DNA from: Bacteroidota bacterium
Lineage (GTDB): Bacteria; Bacteroidota; Bacteroidia; Chitinophagales; Chitinophagaceae
Direction of reading: 5' to 3'
DNA length: 64,000 bases
Assembly: GCA_030706735.1 (NCBI GenBank)
Contig: JAUZNZ010000013.1
Coordinates: 62,001 to 126,000, forward strand
The position numbers and the translations under genes are program-made. The notes below the pieces were generated by a model that was given only the letters and a program-made list of their open reading frames with translations, was not told the origin of the DNA and did not search any database. Below are positions 51,265-60,733 of the stretch, one piece after another (position 1 is the stretch's first letter; every line of letters begins with the position of its first letter).

Positions 51265-51358
51265 GGACAAAAGGAATCGATCAATGGAAAGAATTAACCC
51301 GTAAGCGCGGGAGCATGTGACGGCGGAATGCCGTATATTCAATGACCAAAAACTTCCC

Positions 51359-52660
51359 ATGATCAGATCGCTGTTGCCGGTTGTTGCCGGCCTTCTCCTC
51401 GCGCTAAGCGCGGGAGCGCAAAAAAAAGATCTTCGTGCCCGCATCGACGAGGCCGCGGACAAGATAGAGCCGAAGACGATTGCGTGGAGAAGGGACTTTC
51501 ACCTTCATCCCGAATTGGGCAATCGCGAATTCAGGACCTCGAAGATCATTGCCGATCATTTGCGTTCACTGGGCATGGAGGTGAGAACCGGAGTAGGCAA
51601 GACAGGCGTGGTCGGCATTCTGCGCGGCGCCAGGCCAGGCCCGGTCATCGGGCTGAGGGCGGACATGGATGGTCTGCCGCTGGTGGAGCGGACGCCCGTC
51701 CCGTTTGCTTCGAAGGATACGACGACCTATAACGGGCAGCCTGTCGGCGTCATGCATGCCTGCGGGCACGATTCGCATATGGCCATCATGATGAGCGTGG
51801 CCGAGATCCTGGCCGGCATGCGAAGCGAATTGAAGGGAACGGTGAAATTTATTTTTCAGCCGGCCGAAGAGGGGCCGCCGAATGGCGAAGAGGGCGGCGC
51901 GGCGCTCATGATCAAGGAGGGCGTTATGGACGATCCGAAAGTAGATGTGGTCTTTGGCCTGCATATCAACTCGTCCACCGAAACAGGCAAGATCAAATAT
52001 CGCAGCGGTGGCGCCATGGCAGCGTCGGACTGGTTTACGATCAAGGTCAGGGGAAAGGGCTCACATGGTTCGCAGCCCTGGGCCGGCGTCGATCCGGTGA
52101 TCGTTTCGGCGCAGATCATCGAAGGCCTGCAAACGATCATCAGCCGGCAGACGGAGTTGACCAAGGATGCGGCGGTGATTTCCGTCTGTACCCTCAACGG
52201 GGGCGTGCGATCGAATATCCTCCCGGAAGAGGTCGACATGACGGGCACCATCCGGACGCTGGACTCGGCCATGCGGTTGGACATACACGAGCGGATCCGG
52301 AGGACGGCGATGAAGATCGCGGAAGGTTCGGGCGCTACGGCGATCGTGAATATCTACCCGAAAACGCTGATCACGTATAATGATCCCGGGCTGGTACGGA
52401 AGATGCAGCCTTCCTTGCAGAGGACGGCAGGTGAAGGGAACCTGGTCTGGATGGACGCCATGACGGGATCGGAAGACTTTTCCTTCTTTGGGGAAAAGGC
52501 TCCTTCCTTCTTTTTCTTTCTCGGCGGAATGAGGAAGGGTCAGGATCCGCGGACTGCCTTTCCGCATCATACGCCGGATTTTATGATCGACGAAAGCGGG
52601 TTCAAGCTTGGGGTGCGCGCCTTTTGCAACCTGGTCTTCGACTACGCCGATGCACGATGA
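51359..52660 (+). CDS. M20-family amidohydrolase, exported
   Basis: A 433-residue amidohydrolase of the hippurate/IAA-amino-acid hydrolase type. A signal peptide ([21 protein letters not shown]) precedes the metallopeptidase core: [34 protein letters not shown] (metal ligands) and PAEEGPP. The dimerisation insert includes [17 protein letters not shown], and HHTPDFMID is the last motif. It cleaves N-acyl amino acids in the periplasm; the exact substrate is unknown. The ATG at 51359 begins the signal peptide. Confidence 0.9.
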   Translation: MIRSLLPVVAGLLLALSAGAQKKDLRARIDEAADKIEPKTIAWRRDFHLHPELGNREFRTSKIIADHLRSLGMEVRTGVGKTGVVGILRGARPGPVIGLRADMDGLPLVERTPVPFASKDTTTYNGQPVGVMHACGHDSHMAIMMSVAEILAGMRSELKGTVKFIFQPAEEGPPNGEEGGAALMIKEGVMDDPKVDVVFGLHINSSTETGKIKYRSGGAMAASDWFTIKVRGKGSHGSQPWAGVDPVIVSAQIIEGLQTIISRQTELTKDAAVISVCTLNGGVRSNILPEEVDMTGTIRTLDSAMRLDIHERIRRTAMKIAEGSGATAIVNIYPKTLITYNDPGLVRKMQPSLQRTAGEGNLVWMDAMTGSEDFSFFGEKAPSFFFFLGGMRKGQDPRTAFPHHTPDFMIDESGFKLGVRAFCNLVFDYADAR

Positions 52661-52670
52661 GGGATAAATC

Positions 52671-53042
52671 ATGAATATTGAAACGTTGCGTGCGTATTGC
52701 CTCGAAAAAGCCGGGGCGGAAGAGGGATTTCCTTTCGGCGAGACCGCGTTGGTCTTTAAGGTCGGAGGGAAGATGTTCCTGCTGGCCATGCTGGACAGCC
52801 CGGTGCTTGAGTTCAATGTGAAATGCGATCCGGAGCAAGCCATCGAGTGGAGGGAGCGGTTTGCGGCTGTTCGGCCGGGTTACCATATGAATAAGCGATT
52901 GTGGAATACGGTGACCGTGGATGGAACCATCCCCGGCAATGTGATCAGGCAGATGATCGATGACTCGTATGGACTTGTCGTCGCGTCGCTCCCGAAGAAA
53001 GATCGGGAGGCCCTGGCGAGGCGGCGGCCCCGGAAGCGCTAG
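52671..53042 (+). CDS. MmcQ/YjbR-family protein
   Basis: A 123-residue protein of the CyaY-like-fold MmcQ/YjbR family. It starts NIETLRAYCLEKAGAEEGFPFGE, contains KVGGKMFLLAM and LEFNVKCDPEQAIEWRE, then PGYHMNKRLWNTVTVDG. The family is annotated as DNA-binding, but function is poorly known. It starts 10 bases after the amidohydrolase stop, so an operon is likely. Confidence 0.88.
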   Translation: MNIETLRAYCLEKAGAEEGFPFGETALVFKVGGKMFLLAMLDSPVLEFNVKCDPEQAIEWRERFAAVRPGYHMNKRLWNTVTVDGTIPGNVIRQMIDDSYGLVVASLPKKDREALARRRPRKR

Positions 53043-53056
53043 CCGGCCGCGCGTTT

Positions 53057-53632
53057 CTAGCGATAGTACCCGTTCCGCCCGATCTCCTCATTCACTGCGT
53101 CGGGCACCAGGTAACGGATCGACCGCCCTTCCTTTAGATTTCTTCGTATGTGCGTTGCCGATATAGGCAGGAGGGGGGCGTCCATAACGACAATGCGCTT
53201 GGCCTCCGGGTAATCCGGAATGGCTTCATGGCCGGGGCGTTTATAGACATAGATGGGGTAGTTCTTCAGGATATAGGAATAGTTCTTCCATTTGGGGAGG
53301 TTCCCGAAGCTATCGCTGCCCATCACCAGGGCGAATTGGTGGTCGGGATATTTCTCCGTCAGGTAGGCAAGCGTATCCGCCGTATAGCTGGGCTTGGGAA
53401 GCTTGAATTCGATATCGGACGCTTTCAGCGCATTTTCCCCTTCCACAGCCAGTCTGACCAGGTGCAGGCGATGGTACTCGTTCAACAGGGAGTTTGAGGG
53501 CTTGAGGGGGTTTTGGGGGGAAACGACGAACCAGATCTGATCCAGCCCGGCATGCTGAAGAATAAAATTGGCAATGATCAGGTGCCCGTGATGAATGGGA
53601 TTGAAGGACCCGAAATAGAGACCGATCTGCAT
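53057..53632 (-). CDS. nadD: nicotinate-nucleotide adenylyltransferase
   Basis: A 191-residue adenylyltransferase for NAD synthesis. GSFNPIHHGH (8-17) is the nucleotide-binding motif and LPISATHIRRNL the second; GSDSFGNLPKWKN and YKRPG are also typical of NadD. With nadA at 56467, two NAD genes lie within 4 kb but on separate transcripts. It is convergent with the MmcQ gene, 14 bases apart. Confidence 0.92.
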   Translation of the reverse strand: MQIGLYFGSFNPIHHGHLIIANFILQHAGLDQIWFVVSPQNPLKPSNSLLNEYHRLHLVRLAVEGENALKASDIEFKLPKPSYTADTLAYLTEKYPDHQFALVMGSDSFGNLPKWKNYSYILKNYPIYVYKRPGHEAIPDYPEAKRIVVMDAPLLPISATHIRRNLKEGRSIRYLVPDAVNEEIGRNGYYR

Positions 53633-53659
53633 GAAGATGTTTGATGCGAATATATCCTG

Positions 53660-53902
53660 CTACTCCTGATCGACCAAGTACTCTTCTTCGATAAATATGT
53701 TCTTAGCCTCGTCGAGGCGGAGACTCAGGTTGTAGCCGGCCACGGTGATCGAAATGGGGTCGCCGAGGGGGGCCACCTGTTCGACCTTGATCAACTCACC
53801 CGGAACGCAACCCATCTCCATCAGCTTCAGGAACAGATCGTTCTTTTCGAAGGAGTGGATCCTCCCGATATTACCCGGCTCCAATTCAGATAGTCGCTTC
53901 AT
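53660..53902 (-). CDS. feoA: FeoA-like protein
   Basis: An 80-residue SH3-like protein. MKRLSELEPGNIGRIHSF, LKLMEMGCVPGELIKVEQVAPLGDPISITVAGYNLSLRLDEA and the end IEEEYLVD match FeoA, which assists FeoB in Fe2+ uptake. The ATG at 53902 is used; a longer frame to 53971 has no support. It is not next to feoB, whose 3' end is at the left edge of the window. Confidence 0.8.
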   Translation of the reverse strand: MKRLSELEPGNIGRIHSFEKNDLFLKLMEMGCVPGELIKVEQVAPLGDPISITVAGYNLSLRLDEAKNIFIEEEYLVDQE

Positions 53903-53996
53903 TTTTGATATTTTTGTTCCGCCATGCCCTTTCCCGTTTGCCGCCGGAATAGCAAATTTAGGCTTTGTCAACTCAAATAGGTTACGATTTTCGGAA

Positions 53997-54434
53997 ATGC
54001 CTCCACCTAAGACGATAGTCCGTTTTCATTACCTGGAGAAAGGGTTTTCTCTTTCAGAGCGAACGCGACTGAAGGAAGGCCTGCGGACCCTATTCAGCAA
54101 GGAGCGGCGCCGCCAGGAGGAGTTAGATTATATCTTTTGCTCCGATGATTACCTGCGGGGCCTGAACAGGCAATTTCTCCAACACGACTACTATACCGAT
54201 ATTCTCAGTTTTGACTTATCAGAACCCGGGGGAGCCGGGAAAGCGGAGATCTATATCAGCGTCGATCGGGTGCGGGAAAATGCTGAGAAATTGGGCGTTT
54301 CCTTCAAAAACGAGCTGCATAGAGTGATTTTTCATGGCGCCCTCCATTTATGTGGCTTTCGGGACAAAACCCCAGAGGAACAAGCAAAAATGAGGAAAAT
54401 GGAGGATAAGTACCTAAGCAGCTATTTGGGCTAG
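53997..54434 (+). CDS. ybeY: rRNA maturation endoribonuclease YbeY
   Basis: A 145-residue YbeY. DYIFCSDDYLRGLNRQFLQHDYYTDILSFDLSE is the conserved front, and HRVIFHGALHLCGFRDKTPEEQAKMR the metal site. The third His of HxxxHxxxxxH is replaced by Asp/Lys (FRDK), a form I recall in other Bacteroidota YbeY proteins. It matures 16S rRNA. Its stop lies 37 bases before the first parS-like palindrome. Confidence 0.88.
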   Translation: MPPPKTIVRFHYLEKGFSLSERTRLKEGLRTLFSKERRRQEELDYIFCSDDYLRGLNRQFLQHDYYTDILSFDLSEPGGAGKAEIYISVDRVRENAEKLGVSFKNELHRVIFHGALHLCGFRDKTPEEQAKMRKMEDKYLSSYLG

Positions 54435-54470
54435 GCCGATGCGCGGGCTAGGGGCTGACCGATTCACGGC

Positions 54471-54486
54471 TGTTTCACGTGGAACG
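54471..54486. promoter_or_regulatory. parS-like palindrome 1 (ParB/Spo0J binding site)
   Basis: TGTTTCACGTGGAACG; the reverse strand matches the bacterial parS consensus TGTTCCACGTGAAACA at 15 of 16 positions. It lies upstream of mnmG, a usual neighbourhood of parAB and the origin in other bacteria. Confidence 0.7.
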
Positions 54487-54530
54487 ATTCCGGCCATCCA
54501 ATATTGCGTCCATCGATCGCATTCCCCCTA

Positions 54531-54546
54531 ATTTTCACGTGGAACA
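54531..54546. promoter_or_regulatory. parS-like palindrome 2
   Basis: ATTTTCACGTGGAACA; the reverse strand reads TGTTCCACGTGAAAAT, 14 of 16 matches to parS. Its centre is exactly 60 bases from that of the first site. It ends 34 bases before the mnmG start. Confidence 0.62.
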
Positions 54547-54580
54547 AAAGTGGAACAAAATCGGTAATTTTGCCCCTTCC

Positions 54581-56470
54581 ATGTTTCCTGAATACGATAT
54601 CATAGTAGTAGGCGCCGGACATGCCGGCTGTGAAGCGGCCGCGGCGGCTGCCAACCTGGGTTCTAAGGTCCTGCTGGTAACCATGAATATGCAGACCATC
54701 GCCCAAATGAGCTGTAATCCAGCCATGGGGGGTATCGCCAAGGGCCAAATTGTCCGGGAAATCGACGCGTTGGGGGGATATTCTGGAATCGTAACGGACC
54801 GAAGCATGATCCAATTCAGGATGCTGAACAGATCGAAAGGTCCGGCCATGTGGTCTCCGAGAGCCCAAAATGACCGGATGTTGTTTGCCGCAACCTGGAG
54901 AGAGATCTTGGAAAAGACACCCAATATTGATTTTTACCAGGACATGGTAAGCTCTATCCTAATCCGGAATGGCAAGGCCTGCGGGGTGGTCACTGGCCTG
55001 GGCCACCAAATACATTCCAAAGCGGTCGTGGTCACCAGCGGCACTTTTCTCAATGGCGTGATCCATATCGGAGAGAAGAAGTTCGGAGGGGGGCGGGTTG
55101 CGGAGAAGGCGGCCACTGGCATCACGGAACAGCTGGTATCCCTGGGATTTGAAAGCGACCGGCTTAAGACCGGCACGCCGCCCCGGGTGGATGGCCGGAG
55201 TCTGGACTACAGTAAGATGGACGAGCAGAAGGGAGATGAAGAGATTGTTGGATTCAGCTTCCTCGAAGAAGAGGAACAACGCGATGGGAAGGAACGACTT
55301 AAACCCGGTGATCAACGGAGCTGTTGGATCAGCTATACCAACCAGGCCGTGCACGACCTGCTGAAGACCGGATTTGACAGAAGCCCGATGTTTACGGGCC
55401 GGATCGAAGGAGTAGGTCCTCGTTACTGCCCAAGTATTGAGGATAAGATCAATCGTTTTGCCGATAGGGAGCGACATCAACTGTTCATTGAGCCCGAAGG
55501 ATGGAATACTGTGGAGATCTATGTTAACGGATTTTCCACCTCTTTACCGGAAGATGTTCAATATCAAGCACTTAGACACGTGCCAGGTTTCGAGAACGTG
55601 CGCATGTTCCGACCGGGTTATGCTATTGAATACGATTATTTCCCCCCGACCCAGCTCTCCCATTCCCTGGAGACCAAATTGATCAGGAACCTATTCTTCG
55701 CCGGGCAGATCAACGGGACCACAGGATATGAAGAGGCCGCCTGCCAGGGCCTCATGGCGGGCATCAATGCGCATCAGCAAGTCCGCAATCTGGATCCCCT
55801 GATCCTGAAAAGAAGCGAGGCCTATATCGGGGTGCTGATCGACGACCTGATCAGCAAGGGCACGGAGGAGCCGTATCGCATGTTCACTTCGCGGGCGGAA
55901 TTCCGGACCTTGCTACGGCAGGATAATGCCGACCTGCGGTTGACGGAAACCAGCTATCGCCTCGGTCTGGCATCGCAGGTTCGAATGGACAAAATTGTCG
56001 AAAAAAGGGCTAAAATCGATAAAATTCGGTCAATTTTGGCCGATTTTGCCATAAATCCGGAGGAATCGGGGCAATTTCTGCTTGATCAGAAAACGAGCGT
56101 ACTCACCCAAAAACAGCGAGCCAACCAGGTTCTTTTACGTCCCGGGATCGCCCTTGCCCCGATGATCGAGGCCTTGCCGAGGCTTAAGGCCGCCCTGCCC
56201 GATGCCTCCGCGGAGATCGTCGAGCAAGCCGAGATCCAGATCAAGTACGAGGTATATATAGAGAAAGAGAAAGACCTGGTCAGGAAGATGTCGCAGCTTG
56301 AAGACCTGCTGATCCCTGAAACGTTCAATTACGACCAACTCCCCTCCCTGTCCAATGAAGCCATGCAAAAATTCAAGCGGATTAAGCCGCGTACCCTTGG
56401 CCAGGCCAGCCGGATCAGCGGAGTCAATCCCAGCGACGTCCAGATCCTGATGGTGTACATGGGGCGCTAG
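54581..56470 (+). CDS. mnmG: tRNA uridine-5-carboxymethylaminomethyl modification enzyme MnmG
   Basis: A 629-residue FAD protein. [12 protein letters not shown] (FAD-binding), [23 protein letters not shown] and [12 protein letters not shown] are diagnostic of MnmG (GidA), which with MnmE makes the cmnm5 modification of wobble uridines. The C-terminal helical domain ends [28 protein letters not shown]. The ATG at 54581 is chosen over 54479 because the first 34 codons there span the parS-like sites and do not match the family. It is convergent with nadA. Confidence 0.95.
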   Translation: MFPEYDIIVVGAGHAGCEAAAAAANLGSKVLLVTMNMQTIAQMSCNPAMGGIAKGQIVREIDALGGYSGIVTDRSMIQFRMLNRSKGPAMWSPRAQNDRMLFAATWREILEKTPNIDFYQDMVSSILIRNGKACGVVTGLGHQIHSKAVVVTSGTFLNGVIHIGEKKFGGGRVAEKAATGITEQLVSLGFESDRLKTGTPPRVDGRSLDYSKMDEQKGDEEIVGFSFLEEEEQRDGKERLKPGDQRSCWISYTNQAVHDLLKTGFDRSPMFTGRIEGVGPRYCPSIEDKINRFADRERHQLFIEPEGWNTVEIYVNGFSTSLPEDVQYQALRHVPGFENVRMFRPGYAIEYDYFPPTQLSHSLETKLIRNLFFAGQINGTTGYEEAACQGLMAGINAHQQVRNLDPLILKRSEAYIGVLIDDLISKGTEEPYRMFTSRAEFRTLLRQDNADLRLTETSYRLGLASQVRMDKIVEKRAKIDKIRSILADFAINPEESGQFLLDQKTSVLTQKQRANQVLLRPGIALAPMIEALPRLKAALPDASAEIVEQAEIQIKYEVYIEKEKDLVRKMSQLEDLLIPETFNYDQLPSLSNEAMQKFKRIKPRTLGQASRISGVNPSDVQILMVYMGR

Positions 56471-57447
56471 CGGGCGCTTATCTCCAGCATCCTTTCAATC
56501 GGTCGCCTGGCCGCTTCGCGGATGACGGGATCCATGACGAGTTCGGGCTTTTCATATTTCATGCAGAGATATAATTTCTCGAGGGTATTGAGCTTCATAT
56601 GCGGACAATCATTACAGGCACAATTATTCGTGGGCGGCGCCGGGATGAAGGTCTTATCCGGCGAGGCGAGTTGCATCTGGTGTAGGATGCCTGTTTCCGT
56701 CGCCACGATGAATTCCCTGCCCGGATCGGTTTGCGTGAACTTCAGCAAACCGGTGGTCGAGCCGATATAGTCCGCCTCGCGCAAAACAGCCTCTTCGCAT
56801 TCCGGGTGTGCGATCAACTTTGCCTCCGGGTGGCGGACCTTTAATTTCATGATCTTCTCCAGGCTGAAAATTTCGTGCACCATGCAGGTCCCGTTCCATA
56901 GCACCATGTCGCGTCCCGTACGTTTGATCAGGTAGGCCCCCAAATTTCGATCCGGCGCAAAAATGATCCCCTGATCCCTCGGGACGCTTTCGACGATCTT
57001 CTGCGCATTCGACGAGGTGCAGATGATATCACTGAGCGCCTTTACCTCTGCAGAACAATTAATATAGGAGATGACAAGGTGATTGGGATACTTCTGACGA
57101 AAGGCCCTGAACTCCGCAGCAGGTGCGGAATCCGCCAGACTGCAGCCGGCGCGGAGATCCGGCAGCAGCACTTTCTTGTCAGGGTTCAGGATCTTCGCCG
57201 TTTCCGCCATAAAATGAACTCCGGCAAAAACGATACAGTCCGCCGTTGTTTTGGCGGCCTCCTGGGCTAATCCCAGACTATCACCAATATAATCGGCTAC
57301 ATCCTGAATATCCGGTTCCTGATAATAATGCGCGAGGACGATCGCGTTCCTTTCTTTTTTCAGCGTGTCGATCTCGGCAAATAGATCCAGGTCGGGCGGC
57401 ACCTCGATGTCGAGGAAGCCTTTGATCGCGATGTTAATATCTTCCAT
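56467..57447 (-). CDS. nadA: quinolinate synthase
   Basis: A 326-residue quinolinate synthase, which joins iminoaspartate and dihydroxyacetone phosphate for NAD synthesis. The [4Fe-4S] cysteines are in [19 protein letters not shown] and [11 protein letters not shown]. Its stop overlaps the last bases of mnmG on the opposite strand by 4. Upstream of its start lies the 514-base gene-free region discussed as origin candidate. Confidence 0.93.
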   Translation of the reverse strand: MEDINIAIKGFLDIEVPPDLDLFAEIDTLKKERNAIVLAHYYQEPDIQDVADYIGDSLGLAQEAAKTTADCIVFAGVHFMAETAKILNPDKKVLLPDLRAGCSLADSAPAAEFRAFRQKYPNHLVISYINCSAEVKALSDIICTSSNAQKIVESVPRDQGIIFAPDRNLGAYLIKRTGRDMVLWNGTCMVHEIFSLEKIMKLKVRHPEAKLIAHPECEEAVLREADYIGSTTGLLKFTQTDPGREFIVATETGILHQMQLASPDKTFIPAPPTNNCACNDCPHMKLNTLEKLYLCMKYEKPELVMDPVIREAARRPIERMLEISAR

Positions 57448-57961
57448 AGTATTATTAAAACTATAATTTATTATAAAAGACTACTACTACTAGGACCGTG
57501 AATTGGTGGAAAACAAAATTCGACGAAGCGGGGAAAAATGAAAAATCCTTCTTCTCCACGGCAATCCACATTTATTTAACAACGATAGACCCGGTTTGGA
57601 TCATTGTTTCGTTCATTTATCCACTACGGTGGACCCGATGAGCCTGCGCATAACTATTTTGCCCGGGCCCTGGTCGTCGGAGAGGGATAAGTCGCCGCTT
57701 ACCAACGCAAGATCCCGCGTGACCAGGATCGGAAAAAGTTATCTCCTATTTCCGCTCCATGCCGGGGCCCCGGAAACCGGGGTTATCCACCCGATCCGGG
57801 AGTTATCCCGGCCGCCTGTTGATTGGCGTTTCACGGCAGGGTTTTTCACGCGTTAAACCTCCCTCCGAAGCGATTTTCGCCCGATTTCCACAATTTGTTG
57901 ATAAACTTTTTTACCCCTATTTTTGCCATCCTGTTCAAAAATATTACATAATAATATAGAT
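57448..57961. other. candidate chromosomal replication origin region
   Basis: No gene fits this 514-base gap. It holds several DnaA-box-like words: TTATCCACT (57617-57625), TTATCCACC (57783-57791), TGTTGATAA (57896-57904, reverse TTATCAACA), TGCGCATAA (57645-57653, reverse TTATGCGCA) and CAATCCACA (57562-57570), with weaker TTATCCCGG (57803) and TTATCTCCT (57738). Very AT-rich stretches flank both ends (57448-57480 and 57901-57961). Location between nadA and a foldase, 3 kb from two parS-like sites and mnmG, supports the idea. The right edge also carries a promoter. No DnaA gene is in the window. Confidence 0.5.
57894..57925 (+). promoter_or_regulatory. Bacteroidota-type promoter of the PpiD-like gene
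   Basis: TTTG (57894-57897), 20 bases, TATTTTTG (57918-57925) match the -33/-7 consensus TTTG-N19/20-TAnnTTTG. The start codon at 57962 follows after 36 bases. Confidence 0.65.
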
Positions 57962-60106
57962 ATGTCAATTATTCAGCAAATAAGGGAAAGGGCAGCGTGG
58001 TTGGTTTTTGGCTTGATCGCCCTGAGTTTGATCGGCTTCTTATTGATGGATGCGTTCGTGGGCAGGAGCCGCTTGTTCGGCAACAAGTCGACGGTCATCG
58101 GCAAGATCAACGGGGAGAATATTGAATATGCCCAATTCGAAAGCCTGGTTCAGTCCCAGGAAGACAGATATAAGAGTCAGGGTTACCAGATCTCGGAAGC
58201 CATTACGCAGAATATCCGCGAGGGCGTCTGGAAGCAGATGGTGGAGGATGCCTTGCTCAGCGGTATTTACAAATCCCTGGGACTTGAAGTCACCCAGCGG
58301 GAGATCGACGACATGTTGGTGGGCCCCAATGCCCTGCCACAGGTGAAACAGGCCTTTACCGATCCGCAAACAGGGGTTTTCGACCCGCAGGCTGCCGCGC
58401 AACGCATCAACCAAATGCGGCAAATCGTCAAGAGCGGAAGAAAAACCGACAAGTTTTATGAACAGGCCAAGGAATTCTTCGAGCAATATGTCCCCCAGAT
58501 CGTCAACATGCGGCTGAAGGAGAAATACATGGCCTTGCTCACGAATAGCGCCTATGTCCCCAAGTGGATGCTGGAAAAGAATAATGCCGACAACAGCCTG
58601 ATCGTGCCGGCCTCCTATGTCATGGTGCCTTACTTTAGTATTGCCGACAGCACGGTAAAGGTCACCGAAGACGAAATAAATCAATATGTCGGCGAGCATA
58701 AGGACCAATACAAGCAGACCGAGAGTCGCAGCGTGGCCTATGTCAGCTTCAGCGCCGCCCCCTCCGCTTCCGATAGCGCCGCGGAACGGCAGCAGCTAAA
58801 TGAACTGAAAAAGGAATTTGCCGTCGCGAAGGACCCACAGACCTTCCTGGACCGCGTAGGCACCGAAACGCCTTATTCCAAGGCCTACGAACCGAAATCC
58901 AAAATATTGGATCCGAGCAAGGATTCGTTGTTGACGCTCCCGAAGGGCGGGCTCTTCGGACCCTATCTGAATGGCGGCGAATACGTGGTCGCGAAGATGA
59001 TCGATCAAAAAACGCTGCCCGATTCCGTGAGAGCGCGCCATATCCTGGTGGCCACGACGGACCCAAGAACGCGCCAGCCCATCATGGAGGACAGCGTCGC
59101 GAAGAAGAAGATCGACAGCATCAAGACCCTGATCGATCGGGGAGATCGCTTCGACAGTGTAGCGTCCAAATTATCTGACGATCGGGGGAGCGCGGTAAAG
59201 GGCGGGGACCTGGGCTATTTCGGCCAGGGAGCCATGGTACCCGAATTCAATGATTTCTGCTTCGACGGCAAAAAGGGAGACAAGAAGATCGTGAAGACCC
59301 AGTTCGGTTACCATTATATTGAGATCGTGGATCAGAAGAATTTCGAGCCGGCCTATAACATAGCTTACTTGTCCAAGAAAATTGAGACCAGCAGCGAGAC
59401 CGACCAGGCAGCGAGCGGGCAGGCCATCAACTTCGCGGGACAAAGCCGCGATCAGGCCGCCTTCGACCGAAATGTCCAGAAAGATAAATTACAGAAACTG
59501 GTCGCTCCGGACATCCAACCCACCGCCGCGACCATTCCCGGACTGGGCGATAGCCGCGCCTTCGTTAAGTGGCTCTATGGCGCCTCCCTGGGCGATGTGT
59601 CCGAGCCGCTGCCCGTAGGCGACAAATACGTCGTGGCCATCGTGACCGAGATCAATAAAGAAGGGACGATGACGGCCTCCAAGGCGAGGACGATCGTCGA
59701 ACCCGTCTTGCGCGTTCGGAAAAAGGGGGAGCTGATCATCAAGCGGCTGGGTACGCCTGCCAGCCTGGACGCCGCCGTAGCGGCAGGAGGTCAGCCTATC
59801 CGGAGTGTCGATAGCCTTCAATTCGCATCACCCAGCATTCCCAATCTTGGCCCTGAGCCGAAGGTTATCGGGTATGCTTTCGATAAGGAGCTGGCGGGCA
59901 AGCCGGCATCTGCACCCGTTGCCGGCAACCAGGGCGTATTCGTCCTGAAAGTGGGCACGATCAGCGCCAAGGCCAATCCCGGCGCCGACATAGAACAACA
60001 GCGGATCGCCCAGGAACAACAGTCGCGGTCGATGCTGCCTTACCAGATCGTCGAAGAGTTGAGGAAGCTGGCCTCCATCAAGGACAACCGCAGCAATTTC
60101 TTTTGA
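57962..60106 (+). CDS. PpiD/SurA-like peptidylprolyl isomerase
   Basis: A 714-residue periplasmic foldase held by an N-terminal span (WLVFGLIALSLIGFLLMD, about 13-30). The SurA-type chaperone region spans about 45-200. The parvulin domain reads VRARHILVATTDP near residue 357 to GGDLGYFGQGAMVPEFNDF and TQFGYHYIEIVDQ. A second degenerate parvulin region follows (about 490-590). It helps fold outer-membrane and secreted proteins. The ATG at 57962 begins the family-typical SIIQQIRERAAWLVFG. Confidence 0.9.
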   Translation: MSIIQQIRERAAWLVFGLIALSLIGFLLMDAFVGRSRLFGNKSTVIGKINGENIEYAQFESLVQSQEDRYKSQGYQISEAITQNIREGVWKQMVEDALLSGIYKSLGLEVTQREIDDMLVGPNALPQVKQAFTDPQTGVFDPQAAAQRINQMRQIVKSGRKTDKFYEQAKEFFEQYVPQIVNMRLKEKYMALLTNSAYVPKWMLEKNNADNSLIVPASYVMVPYFSIADSTVKVTEDEINQYVGEHKDQYKQTESRSVAYVSFSAAPSASDSAAERQQLNELKKEFAVAKDPQTFLDRVGTETPYSKAYEPKSKILDPSKDSLLTLPKGGLFGPYLNGGEYVVAKMIDQKTLPDSVRARHILVATTDPRTRQPIMEDSVAKKKIDSIKTLIDRGDRFDSVASKLSDDRGSAVKGGDLGYFGQGAMVPEFNDFCFDGKKGDKKIVKTQFGYHYIEIVDQKNFEPAYNIAYLSKKIETSSETDQAASGQAINFAGQSRDQAAFDRNVQKDKLQKLVAPDIQPTAATIPGLGDSRAFVKWLYGASLGDVSEPLPVGDKYVVAIVTEINKEGTMTASKARTIVEPVLRVRKKGELIIKRLGTPASLDAAVAAGGQPIRSVDSLQFASPSIPNLGPEPKVIGYAFDKELAGKPASAPVAGNQGVFVLKVGTISAKANPGADIEQQRIAQEQQSRSMLPYQIVEELRKLASIKDNRSNFF

Positions 60107-60167
60107 GGCCATTATTTCTTCCAAACCGGGAGAATACCTGAGGATCGGGGAGATTGCGCAGGCTTCG

Positions 60168-60175
60168 TACCTTTG
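60168..60175 (+). promoter_or_regulatory. TAnnTTTG -7 box before the DUF2480 gene
   Basis: TACCTTTG lies 21 bases before the ATG at 60196 and fits the Bacteroidota -7 consensus; no clear -33 element was seen. Confidence 0.45.
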
Positions 60176-60195
60176 CACTATACAATCGCAAGCGT

Positions 60196-60702
60196 ATGAG
60201 TGAAGAGATCGTCAACCGGGTAGCATCAAGTGCGCTGGTCAGTATCGACCTGGCGGACTGGTATCCCAGGGAGGAGATCGTCCTGTTCGACCTGAAGCCG
60301 CTCCTCTTCCGCGAAATGATCCTGAAGGAGGCGGAATTCAGGGCCGCCCTGCAGGGGATCGACTGGAGTTCTTACCAGGGAAAGATCCTTGCCGTCACTT
60401 GTTCCGCCGATGCCATTATTCCCCAGTGGGCCTACATGCTGATCGCCATACATGCCGCCGCGTATGTAAAGGGCATCGTCATGGGCGACGAGCAGAGTGC
60501 TGCGCAGCAAACCTTGCTGGACCGGATCCGGACGCTCGACCTGCAGCAATATATCGATAAGCGTGTGGTGATCAAAGGATGCGGGGACCTGCCGATCGGC
60601 GCCGCCGCCTACATGGAGATCAGCAGGCGACTTCAACCGGTGGTAAAGAGCATCATGTATGGAGAGCCCTGCAGCACGGTACCCGTTTTCAAAAAAAAGT
60701 GA
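60196..60702 (+). CDS. DUF2480 protein
   Basis: A 168-residue protein of the DUF2480 family, found in Bacteroidota. EEIVNRVASSALVSIDLADWYP starts it; ILAVTCSADAIIPQWAYMLIA and VVIKGCGDLPIGAAAYMEISRRLQPVVKSIMYGEPCSTVPVFKKK are the conserved Cys-containing blocks. Function is unknown. It is convergent with mgtE. Confidence 0.85.
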   Translation: MSEEIVNRVASSALVSIDLADWYPREEIVLFDLKPLLFREMILKEAEFRAALQGIDWSSYQGKILAVTCSADAIIPQWAYMLIAIHAAAYVKGIVMGDEQSAAQQTLLDRIRTLDLQQYIDKRVVIKGCGDLPIGAAAYMEISRRLQPVVKSIMYGEPCSTVPVFKKK

Positions 60703-60733
60703 GGAACCCCATGAGCCGTCGCGATAAGGGACG

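Noticed and set aside
53745-53996. Upstream extension of the ybeY frame
   Set aside because: It runs antisense through feoA and does not resemble YbeY; the ATG at 53997 gives a normal length.
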